This document shows positions 12,371-48,342 of a DNA stretch of 64,000 bases, piece after piece. Below the pieces are notes generated by a model. The model ran no database searches. It saw only the letters and a program-made list of their open reading frames with translations, and was not told the origin of the DNA. Position 1 is the stretch's first letter; every line of letters starts with the position of its first letter. Source of the stretch: Dallia pectoralis (lineage: Eukaryota; Chordata; Actinopteri; Esociformes; Umbridae); the NCBI GenBank assembly GCA_029465975.1, contig CM055740.1, forward strand, positions 4,371,817 through 4,435,816. The letters run 5' to 3'. The translations under genes were made by a program, and so were the position numbers.

Positions 12371-13791
12371 CTAATTTTCAACGGCGACCTATCCAAGATA
12401 AGGCGAAACATGTGCAGGACAACATACATTTACACTATAAATACACAGAACACAAGAGTGCAAAATCGCAGTTGGATTCTACATGGCACTACGGGATCAA
12501 GTGGAGAGTGAATATAAAAATAACACAGGATGAGGTATAAGTAGGTCAGTTGAGAAGCATTGATATGGCAATAACCACTATATAATATACAAAGGAGATT
12601 CTGTATTCAGAATGTAAAAAGGTTAGTGTATCAATCGACCACGAGTGTATCAATTAACAGTGTATCAATTACAGTGTACCAATCAACCACAAACACTGTC
12701 AAGGGCCCGTCAAAACAATGAAATGATACAAAACTATAAATCACATTTTATTTTTAGATTATTATTTTTCTAGCTAGCCCATCCAACATAAGACAATCTC
12801 TAGAAGTGCTTAAGCGCCAACTGATCCATTTGATGAGGAGATTCTGTCACCAATTTGCTTCCTCGTCTAGAAGGTGTTAACCACTCATTCTCCGTAACTC
12901 TCTGGGGTACAGCTGTATAGGGAAATGGGGGCTCTTCACTGCAGTAACTCTCATAGCATGGCAGTTATGACAAAAGAACACATTGTTCAACCACAAACCC
13001 AATCATTCATGGCTCTTCTCTTTCACAGACTGCAGAACATTAAAAACTGTCCAGTTAATTTACTAAATAGCGATAAGGCATCGCAAGGCTCTGTGCTGTA
13101 ATAAAACACAACTAAGTAGCCTACTGTACCCTGACATTCCACGATGCGTCCTGCCAAGAACAGCTACTAGCTGTGGTATATTGGCCATATACTATAGCCC
13201 TCTGTGTCTTACTTCTAATTACATTGAGTGGAATTATTTAGTGGAAACGCTTAACACAATAGGATGTGGTTATGATTGAAAGAGAGTGACGCAAACAACA
13301 CACTAGACAGAATAACAGCGTGAATAATCTCTCTCAGAGATCTCTAAATAATCCCGCAAAGTACCCTGGTCCACTTAAATAAAGTTCCTTCAGTGTATGG
13401 TGGTCTGCATAGCGTCTGCCTATATGGTATCAACAAACATCGCCTTAGTCCAGCTCCATCGGTCAGCATGACATTACTGTTGTGTGTTATCATGCTAAAT
13501 GTGTCTAATGCATATGAGAGGGAACTGAGTTGTTGTTTCCGAAGCAGTGCTTTACGGGTCTTTATTGTCGCCTTCTGAAATGTCCTACCATCTCCCCTCC
13601 TGTCTGCCATGACCAGCAGTTTGTTGAAGTCTCTGAAATTTCCTCCCTTAGATCCATCCAGCCTTTGCCGCTGTGATGCGCGCTCTTGTATCAGTATGTA
13701 GGTCTCGCCATCTCTCAGTCTCTCTCACTCTCGCTCTCTCTCTCATCTAACTGAGCTTCCCTGACATTCAAAAGCTCAGACACTTCTCAAG

Positions 13792-16700
13792 ATGTCCTGG
13801 GAGCGTGCAACCCTGCTCGCGCTGGTCTCTGTGCTGCTGGCATTTTCCCGTGAGTGAATCCGTCATTCGTCTCTTTATGGAGCTGTGAGAGATCCTTGGA
13901 GAGGATAGTGATGCATGCAATGTTTTCTGTGACAACCTGTAGGGAATCGGCAGTCCACTGGCACAAGGGCTCTGTAAATTCCAAAGTGATAGACGTTGAA
14001 AAGATATTGAAAATACTTTCTTCAAGATTCTGATTGAAACAACATCTCGGCAATATTTTTGAGGTTGCGTTCTCTGATGAGTTGTTCTTGTTCCCGCAGT
14101 GTCTGAGGAGGCAGGAGCTGCAGCGGTCCCTGACCATAAGGCCACCTCCAAGACCGGTGAGCGGCGACAAACTCCACTGAACATCTTTCCTCTCCTACAA
14201 ACATCGAGCCGCTTCCCGGCAACACACCTTATTTCAGATTTCTAATTTTGCCCTTCGAGGGCCCAGCCGAGTTGAAGCGATTCACGGTACACCTGTACTC
14301 TATAGATCTGGCCCAACGTCTTTTCAACTCTTTGCCGTCCGCTTGCAGGTTCACAGAGTAGCAAGGTGTTCATGCAAGACGCAGATGCCGCTAACTTCTT
14401 CAGACGCCGCAGCAGAAGGACCACCAAGTCCCAGGATGAGATCGACGGTGAGGGAGGCTGTTTGGATTTGTTTGTGTTTGAATGTGGTGACTGAAGCTCA
14501 GGGAACCTCAATCATCACAGTCGGTTGGGGTTGAATTCTGTGCTCACGTATCACTGCATGTGTTTATAGATGGATCAATTGACCCTACAATTGAACTGTA
14601 CAAAATTTCAGGGTTACAAGGAATTGTTGTTTTTTACTTTTTTTAAAGAACATAAAATTGATCAGAAATACAGTGTATATACTTTTCTCCAACAAGAATT
14701 CAACCCATAATAATCTGATTGCAGGCGATATGCTCATCAATTTGCACACTGAAATCAGCTGACCAAGTGTCCAGGGAGGTATAAGAATAACAATAAATGA
14801 GTAATGACCCAATACTGTTATGGTAACATGATGGAGCAATACAAAGCCAAAAGCCATTATGACCACCTCCAGTTTAATCTGCCAGGCCGCCACAGGCCAG
14901 GCTTGTGTTCAGCAGCGCTTAACAAAATACTTTGGAACAGTAAGCCAAACTTGGTGTTCTTATTGGACATGCTGAGGTGTGGTATCCTCTATGGTTAATC
15001 TAAAACATTCTCTGCTTAATGCAACAGGCCCTGTCGTGAACATAGCTAACTGCTAACATCGTAGAAGGAGCCAGAGGGCAGCACAGATATCATTTAACAG
15101 TTCCTTCTTTGTTTCCCTACGACTCCTGAGTCCTTTTTTACTTACTCAACTACTTCTAACTCACTAGCAGAATGGGTTCTCAGTAAAAAAAAGTATGTGT
15201 ATTCTGGACGCGAGAGGAGACCTTGTGAAAATTCCCACAAGGGAGATGTTTGAATGTTCTATTTAACTAGTAAGCTGACAGCCAGGTGAGAGTTGAGCTG
15301 GAGAGCCGGGGCTGTTTTGAGGTTCTAAGTTACGTAACAGTTATATAACCACAGACACTGGCACATTGAGGTGTTTCTGTGAGATAAAGAATATAGATAA
15401 CCTTTTATTGGAAGACTACGCAAACGTAATTGGCATCTAACCAACTGGGTTAACTATGAAATCAAACAGGGAAAGGGAAAACAAGGTGAGAGAGAAAGAT
15501 CGAAGGAGAAAAAGAGAGAAAGAAACGTACAGAAACAATGAAGAGAGGAGTCACACTGACAAGAGAGAAAGAAAAGGAGGTTTATTTAAGTTTTCTTTGT
15601 TTTATATTTTTGCGTGTGTAGGGAATATGGTGGCGGGTGTCAAGGTTTGTTTTGTGAGCGTTTTGAAATTAGTGTCACTGAGCTCTGTTGCTAGGCAATT
15701 ACCAATAACAATGTAGCTTTCACATGAATTTTTTTAACCCTTATTTTAACAGTAAACATTCTTATACACAGTAATGAACTGGGACCAATTAGTGCCAAAT
15801 GTGTTCTGCAAGGACAGAATGACATTTTTTATCACATTCGTTGGCTCAATGCTTTAGACGAAACTGGGTTGCCCTGCTTCCCTTTGACAAACACTTGACA
15901 ATGAGTGAGTTGGCTTTGGTTATATTAACTTGGTCCTGGTTGACTTTGGGGCGGTTAACTTTGTCCTCTTTGGCTTTTTGGTGGTTGACTTTGGGGTGGT
16001 TACATTTGGGGCTTGTTGACTTTGGAGTGTTAAATTTGGGGTGGTTAACTTTGGGGTGGTTAACTTTTGGGGTGGTTGACATTGTGGTTGCATTTCTGGT
16101 GAGGTAAACAAACCAAAGAATAATAATATTTTTTAGCTAATAACTGCATACAGTTGCCATTGATTATTGATGTTTTGGTGGTCTTCTGTTATCTTTCATT
16201 TATTTGTGTGATCTCTTTATAGCAGAGATGTTCCACTGATTCCACTGAAGGCCTATAGTGTATGCAGGTATTAGTTTTATCCCTTAAATTGGTTCACATT
16301 TAAGTTTTGACCTGAACAACCAGGTGACAGTAAAACCTATCCAATTAGTGACCTAATTAATCAATCAAGTACCAGGTGAGAGCGGAAACCTGACACTCGG
16401 CCCTCCATGGAATCGGTTTGACACCTCTGCCTTAGATCTTGATGTGAGCAAGTTGCCTAGTAACCACCTCCTACCCACATAGCAGCAGCTTTAAATCAAA
16501 TCCTTTTTCCACTTAGTTATTTAACACGCCCTGGCTGATCTGAGGTCTACTGAAACACAGTCCTAGTCGTGGGAATTAGGGTTTCTGTGAGCGGTGCAGC
16601 CGCTCCCCATAGCCTTATAGCACCCCTGACGAGATTATACAACATGCATGCACTTTTCCCGTTTGACAGGCACCGATGCGTGTGCGCGTATAGCCGCCTC

Positions 16701-17551
16701 TCTCGGTTGGAGAAACGCACGTCGTCATCACTGCCGTCCGCCCGTCCGTTAGTTTCAGACACCGTCCCACACTCAACCATTGTCTGGCGGCCCTGATGTT
16801 CCCACGTCTTTGTACGCATGCAGGCACGGAGCTGTTTAATTGAACGTCAGGAGAGGGTCAGAGTGTAGGAGTGCCTGTCTGCAATGTACATCTGGCGCGC
16901 AACATAACGATGGAGATCTGGACATTAGTCTTGAGTTTAGATTAAATCTTGAGGTTCTACAATTTACATTATATTTTTTTAGATTCCAAACTGCTGATTA
17001 TGCTCTATATTTCTCACTAACACATCGGCCTTGACATTATATAGATTTTCTTCAGAACAACCATGTGCACAGAGTAATGATTCCCCCCCCCCCTGACAGC
17101 TGAACAGAGGCAGGTGCTGGCAGCAGACAAGAAAAAGAGGGATTATCATGAAGAACAGAGGAATAGGATGGAGAACTACGCCGAGGAGCAGGGAGATGGT
17201 ATAACACTATATGAATATTATGATATCAGAGCAGGCTACAATAAACTATTGACTGTCGATAACCGCTGTTATAGGCTATTAACAGTCTAGCAGCAGTGTA
17301 TTGTGTTATATACTGATCCCGTTGCAGTCTCAACATCATTTATTCACGCTGTATAATCACACAGTGGCCAGTGCAGCAATACACGTGCATCGGTAAATCT
17401 AGTAACCTTGACAACACCCATAAACCGCATCCTCTATCTCCATCCCATCTCGGCCTATGCGACCTTCTCAGAGCAAGATGAGAGGACCCGGGAGAGCACT
17501 GAGCAGTGGCGGGAGTTCCACTACGACGGCCTGCATCCACCCAACGAGTAG
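13792..17551 (+). CDS. ucma: UCMA / Gla-rich protein, 5 coding exons, 130 aa
   Basis: UCMA is a secreted vitamin K-dependent protein of cartilage and skin that is rich in gamma-carboxyglutamate and implicated in inhibiting ectopic calcification. Coding exons: 13,792-13,849, 14,100-14,156, 14,349-14,447, 17,100-17,198 and 17,472-17,551 (stop TAG 17,549-17,551). All junctions are GT-AG and all introns are phase 1, giving 393 nt. The N-terminus is MSWERATLLALVSVLLAF, a signal peptide. Exon 3 has the block KVFMQDADAANFF followed by the basic furin-type site RRRSRR. Exons 4 and 5 carry the Glu-rich Gla region (YHEEQRNRMENYAEEQ; DERTRESTEQWREFHYDGLHP). Human UCMA is about 138 aa; here the tail stops soon after YDGLHPPNE. 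Zebrafish has two ucma paralogues; which one this corresponds to cannot be told. It is convergent with camk1d. Confidence 0.94.
15936..16092. repeat. short degenerate repeat in ucma intron 3
   Basis: Repeats of 'ggttgactttggggt' and 'ggttaactttggggt' with 15-20 bp spacing, about nine copies. Confidence 0.8.
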
Positions 17552-17587
17552 AACCGCCCGACTGGCTGAGGATATCGACGGGTAGAA

Positions 17588-17695
17588 AAATGGAAATGCA
17601 GAAAGAAAGAGAGAGAGGTGGAGAAAGAGAGATGGAAAAAGAGAGATGGAAAAGGAGAGGTGGAGAAAGAGAGGTGGAGAAAGAGAGGGGATGAG
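17588..17695. repeat. purine-only repeat in the ucma 3' UTR
   Basis: Degenerate units of 'gagagaggtggagaaa' lie just after the ucma stop codon and before its poly(A) signal, so they should be transcribed in the 3' UTR. Confidence 0.7.
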
Positions 17696-17752
17696 ACATT
17701 GCCTTCCCGCAGAATAACGTCATCAGGATGGACACAGCGGGACACGCCCTAT

Positions 17753-17758
17753 ATTAAA
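17753..17758 (+). terminator. ucma poly(A) signal (ATTAAA)
   Basis: The only close match to a polyadenylation hexamer shortly after the ucma stop codon, about 200 nt downstream. Confidence 0.6.
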
Positions 17759-18017
17759 GACGCAACGAAACAGTAAAGAGCTCAATAACATGTCTCGCCT
17801 ATTTTGTGAGTAAATATTACGGTGTTTGTGTAGCAAATTGATAATATTTCTACATTATTTGTGTGACGCCTGGTGTGTGACAGATTAATGATGTACACTT
17901 TGTAACACCGTAATAACAGGCATAGTATTTCTGTTGCATAATAACTCCTTCTAAAAAGCAACACAAGTGATTTTTCCCAAACAAAAGTTACAGCAATATT
18001 TCTAGTTTCAGAGTACA

Positions 18018-18034
18018 TTTATTCACCATTTATT
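18018..18034 (-). terminator. camk1d poly(A) signals (two AATAAA)
   Basis: On the minus strand AATAAA occurs twice (18,034-18,029 and 18,023-18,018). They lie about 2.4 kb beyond the camk1d stop codon and about 270 nt from the ucma poly(A) signal on the opposite strand, as expected for convergent genes. Proximal alternatives may exist. Confidence 0.5.
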
Positions 18035-20456
18035 CACCACATATATACAGTAGAACACTTAAAAATAGTTACAGTCTTTTCATGCATGCTTTGTAAGGCT
18101 TTATTCTGTGCTTCATATTATGTTGTTTTTGAAGAGAACATGTTTGTAGGAAAATATATATATATAATAAACACTAAAAGCCAAGTAAATCTGGTTAATT
18201 TATAATCATGTTTACACCGAAAAAGCAGATCTACTTCTTCATGAACATTAATATCTTCTGATAGTTATTCAGTGTCCCTGAGAAGTAGGAAGTTCTTTAA
18301 TCAACATTTAACATTGACTTCTATAATCCAAACTGACATGGGGCTCAACAAAATATCAAGCATTTATAATGCATACAGAGCTACAGGCAATTACATTTCC
18401 ATTCAACCAGTTCAGATTGATGACTGGGACTCTAACCCTGGTCCCATCCAGGGTGAAAAGTTGCAATAGTAAGCCGCAAGAAGTGTCAAGAACGGTACTA
18501 TAATAAAAAAAATGACAGAGAGAGAGAGAGAGAAGCAATACACTGGGGAAACAGCAACTGGTGGTTGAATTCACAGGGCGGGTATGAAAGCCAAACAGTG
18601 TGAGCAGATCCAATAATTGCCTGAGTCTGGCTACGGCAAGCGAAGCGGCTCAATTAACGCTGTTTGGTCGACACAACAGGCCGCCTATGGACGGATTCTA
18701 GAACGGAGCAAACATCATTATTTCAATTATTATTTCTCAGGTTGTCATTGCCAGTGTTTAAATCGAACTACAATACAGTGGAAATTGTTGTTATACGTAT
18801 TACACGTATACACGTTCGGTCTCTGACCTTATTTTGTGCATATCTATAACTAACCCCGAAGCAATTAAGGATAATTATGCCCTGTCCTGATGGCACGTAA
18901 GATCATCCGACGTGTGCTTTAGTCAATACATGTATCATCGCCGACGTCGTCAGTGCCACTGAGCGTCCAATGAATCAATTAATTTCCCTGAGAACTGGTC
19001 ACAAAGCTATAGGTTCCAAACACCGCTAGACGTTTACGTGTTAAAAAGGATCAGTTTTGGTGTTAATACATATCGTCACGAAAAAACGCGGAATATAAGA
19101 AAATAAATTACAGTAGACCTTTGAGAGTGACGTCCGCGTCAACACCATTACAACATCTCGCTCTACTAAAGCATTTCATATCACCAGTGTGTACGTACGA
19201 TTCTGCAAATAGTTCCATTTAAATATCTCTGGCATTGTACATCCAGAGTACATTAAGCAAATACAACGGCCCCGTCAAACAAAATAATACAGCAGTAAAT
19301 GGAAGCTGTTTAAAATCTATAATTCATTTGGAATCACTAGGGCATCATATAACATGTTTTACACAGGTCAGAGGTCATGGTACCCGACCCCTGGTCTTTC
19401 CATTTCTAAAGTCACCGTCTTGTGTTGGTTTGATGTGCAATTTTACAATACTTTTCACAAATAAAATAATTAATTAATAGTAATAACAATAAAAATAACA
19501 GGCATGGCAGTTGTTACATTAACTGCTAAAATCCACTAAAGTTGAAAGCAAAGATATAGGATATATTTTTCTTTTAAATCCACAACTCTGGAAATGGATG
19601 TCCTCGAGAGCCTTTGACAGTGATTTTGTGGTCCCTGGGATGGAATGATTTGAGAACCGTACTATTCCTAGAACTCCCTTTTGTACTATAACAGAATAGT
19701 ATCAGTCAGATCATACTAAAAACATGGTGAGTCTTTATAGTGAGATCTCATAACAATCCGATCACCCCATTCAAACGGGTCTCCTGGTCCCCGGAATGAA
19801 AGTCCACCAAAACGACGGGACTTAAAGTGAAATGACAATGACGCCGCTAGCAATTATAATTCTACAGTACCATATTGTAAGACTAAATACCATATAAGAT
19901 GGGTACATCTGAGGTCGCAAAGACACCATAACATGTGCACCAACTGAATTCAAGCACTGAATAACTCTCCCAACAGGCCCGAAACAAATGAAACCCACTG
20001 CTCAGGACAAAGGCAGCCGAGCTCCTCATCTCGTGTACATACACGTCTCTTGACACCCATTAAGGGGCAGAATATTCAGCCAGAGATGTTGCACGTACCA
20101 CCAGATGATCGTCTGTCAGACAGAGATGTTGCACGTACCACCAGATGATCGTCTGTCAGACAGAGATGTTGCACGTACCACCAGATGATTGTCTGTTAGA
20201 AAAGTAAATGACGTGAGCTCCCTTCATTTCATTTGACACCACCGAACCCAAGTGGTTCGGAACAGACTTCAGAGTGGTGTACTGACACTGTAGTCACTGC
20301 CGGGCCACGTTTAATAGAACTCAAGTTCTGACTCCCGGCAGCTGACGTTGGGCGGGATAAAGGGGCTAGAAGAGACACATTTTGGAATCGGAAGTTGCCC
20401 GGAATCCCAACTCAAAGTTCTGTCGTCTCCCAGCTGACCTCCCGCGGGATCTGATG
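18035..20456 (-). other. camk1d: probable camk1d 3' UTR, with a 40-bp x3 repeat at 20,082-20,201
   Basis: There is no protein-like frame here. Most of the stretch is AT-rich and unique, consistent with a long 3' UTR running from the stop at 20,457. Three near-identical 40-bp units begin at 20,082, 20,122 and 20,162 (agagatgttgcacgtaccac...). The UTR extent is inferred from the position of the poly(A) signals only. Confidence 0.5.
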
Positions 20457-45354
<24,898 letters not shown>

Positions 45355-45530
45355 GTCGCCACCCGGGAAGACCGACGTGAGGAGATCAGCTACACGGTCT
45401 CCCAACAGGAATGTCGCCGACTCGGAGAGGAAGGACCCACGTCTGGTGCGAAGAAAAGTCGCACTGGATATCGCAGAGGGGGTTCTTCCTGATTCTAGCC
45501 CAGTTCTACCTTGTTTTTGATCAACCGCAT
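45355..45530 (-). promoter_or_regulatory. camk1d: camk1d 5' leader / promoter-proximal CpG-rich region
   Basis: This lies directly upstream of the camk1d ATG, which is in a good context (GGCGACATGG). The sequence is CpG-containing and free of repeats. No TATA box is seen and the transcription start is unknown. A tandem array begins at about 45,530. Confidence 0.4.
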
Positions 45531-46060
45531 CCACTGAGCCGGTTACCCGGAGATATCTACCCACAGGTCTACCTTAATCTGGTCCCGGTTACCCGGAGAC
45601 ACCTACCTACAGGTCTACCCTAATCTGGTCCAGGTTACCCAGAGATACCTACCCACAGGTCTACCCTAATCTGGTCCCGGTTAGCCGGAGACACCTACCT
45701 ACAGATCTACCCTCAACTGGTTACCCGGAGACACCTACCTACAGGTCTACCTTAATCTGGTCCTGGTTACCCGGAGACACCTACCTACAGATCTACCCTC
45801 AACTGGTTACCCGGAGACACCTACCTACAGGTCTACCTTAATCTGGTCCTGGTTACCCGGAGACACCTAACTACAGATCTACCCTAACCTGGTTACCCGG
45901 AGACACCTACCTACAGGTCTACCTTAATCTGGTCCTGGTTACCCAGAGACACCTAACTACAGATCTACCCTAACCTGGTTACCCGGAGACACCTACCTAC
46001 AGGTCTACCTTAATCTGGTCCTGGTTACCCAGAGACACCTACAGGTCTACCCTAATCTTA
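45530..46060. repeat. tandem repeat upstream of camk1d
   Basis: Units of 'ggttacccggagacacctac' and 'ctacaggtctaccttaatct' with 'ggtcc'; full copies (about 47 bp) alternate with shorter ones. It sits within about 200 bp of the camk1d start codon. Confidence 0.9.
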
Positions 46061-48342
46061 TTCCACATCTTGTCCTTTGGTTTACAGCACATTTATTGCG
46101 CCTCCACGGGTTCTCTGTTCAGTCACCGTTAGTTGATAGAGACTCGTTGGTCGGATCCGTAGGCTGGTAATCTGTTATTCTATTGAGTCACGCCGTCCGG
46201 TTTGGTTGTTATGGCAATACCGCGTGGGCGGTTAGGGATGCTGCTCTCAGTCTCCTCTCGTGCCTATATGTTGCTGCTGACTGCGTGCGTGCGTGCGGTC
46301 GAAGGTGTAGGCTGAGTGAAGGAGAGTGTGTTTGCATTGCAGTAAATTCACGAACCTTTTGCAATTACTTAATTATAACCATACAGAGAATGAACGTATG
46401 TCCTAATTGTCAATCTCTGGGCATCCTATAGTTGCATCCTAATTGACAACATAGCAACGTCATACACCTGACTTTTTTTGCCAGCCCAAATGTGTGTTCA
46501 ATAGAATTGACAAATCCATTATGCATGCCCTCAGTCAAATTATGATATTCTCTTCGAATAAATCTTATCCCCGTATACTTTATAAGTTATCATTTGTCAT
46601 CTGGCAGACACACTTATACAGAGAAACTTTGAGTGATGTCCACCCGAGGCTTGTTTAGTACAGACCTCGTTCAATAATCGACCAATCGTAAAACTTCGGT
46701 GGCATAGATTCATTTATTTCCCAAAAGCAAAGGACCACAGCCTGTGTCATTATCTGATGTGATTCCATCTAGGAACCAATGAATAATTAAAATGAATGAA
46801 AATCTAAGGAAGTTAAAATGATCTTCTGGTCATTGACATTGCGCGAATGAAGAATTGGATTCCGTTCCATCAGTCGGGCCCCGACAGGTAAACTAATTAG
46901 TAGCCAGACATGAATCTCAAATTAATGGCTGAAACACAATTGGAATCCCAAATCAGCTTCTAGTTATCAAGCATCTACTAGGTCTAGCCCTGTCCACATG
47001 TTGGTCACCCAGAACAGCCTGACCTCTCTGGGCAGACCTGAATCCCATGACGAGGGTCTAGACCAAATTCCTAGAAACTTGAACATCTGAGAGGGTTGCA
47101 TGAGTTAAGCAAAACGGCAACTAACAGTTCAGTAAGAGTGACAAACAACAATAAAAAAAAATAAACAGTAAATTTAGAGAATAGACAAAAACTATTCTGT
47201 AGACATTCACGACACAGAATAAAGCCATTGGTTTCTTACCAGAATAAATAACAATTCATTCAGCTACATCTTTTTAGACAGGCTAGTAGTGAACACATTC
47301 AGATTTTTAAATCATAGCTGCAAAGATAAAACCCACAACGAATGCTACATTCTAAATATGATGATAATGCTACTAAAAAGCGCACCCAAATACTTTGTAT
47401 AAAAATGGGTACCGTAGATTTGATCTGATAAATAGCCATGGTAAAAAAGCTTGTTGGTTCAAAAAAGATTTGAGTGCTCTCCTCAATCTAAACGAAATTA
47501 AATGACCAACACATATTCCACACAAACATACATTCAAATATTAGTTAAAATGTTTCACAAACTGGATGTTGAAGAGGACATTTTAACTGTGGAAAAACAA
47601 AATAAGCGTTTGCACGGAAAATAGAATAATACCAAGTACCCATCCGATAGACAAATTTGGTTACTGCAAATTTCTTAAAAGAAAGATGAACTAAATGAAG
47701 ACATATAGTGTGTGTATATGATCAAACACATCACACCATGCTATGATGTGTCGCAATACAATCAACTCAAAATCAATAAAATGCGATGCTGTAAACATAA
47801 ATCTCCAAGGCATGGATTCAATCTGACCCATATTTTTCAGATGAACTTACAATGACTGGTACGGGTTTTTCCTGCCTAGCTGTCTTAAGACGAACACACT
47901 TCAGATAAGCCTGCCAAGAAATATCTCAGGTTTCAATGTAGAAAATAAACCCGTGCTTAGGGGTAACAGTGTTTGCTCTTAGTGACGATCAACGGTATGT
48001 CGTTTTCTAGTTACTTCTCCATTTCATAACGCTATAAACGCACCCATATCACAGCACCTAGTGTTCATATACCACTCAGCTCCCAGAGATGCACCCACAC
48101 ACTGCAAACAGCCGCCCTAAACCCTTGTGATTTTACAACATTTGTACAGAGAGGATGTAGAGAGAGACAGCCTAGAAATCCGGAGTCACGACAGAAAACA
48201 AGTTAAACTAGGTCCCGTCTGAATTTCCAGTGTAGCCAGGCGTTGTCATCGTCGGGGGGTTCATGCTGCACTGTGGGGCAGTGCGGGGTGGGGAATTTTG
48301 AGTCCTGGGATCAGCCATCTTGTGGCCAAGCGTTCCAGTTGC
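46061..48342 (-). other. dhtkd1 3' UTR and short intergenic gap to camk1d
   Basis: No protein-like frame was recognised. The part next to the dhtkd1 stop should be its 3' UTR. The clearest AATAAA on the minus strand is at 46,718-46,713, which would give a UTR of about 1.6 kb; nearer ends are possible. The sequence is AT-rich and mostly unique. Confidence 0.45.

Larger units (their letters stand above)
163..13791. other. non-coding stretch between the cdk17-like exon and ucma
   Basis: No exon with homology to a known protein was found here on either strand. It holds interspersed-element remnants, a hAT element at 5,566-6,546, microsatellites (for example 541-656, 3,236-3,265, 5,041-5,170, 7,437-7,472 and 7,685-7,725) and long minisatellites (listed separately). 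The left part is probably the 5' intron of the cdk17-like gene, if its non-coding first exon lies in the CpG-rich segment near 11 kb. Short conserved regulatory elements cannot be excluded by eye. Confidence 0.5.

Noticed and set aside
13768..14225. Minus-strand ORFs of 67-138 codons over ucma exons 1-2
   Set aside because: They overlap well-supported plus-strand ucma exons and have no homology or splice support.
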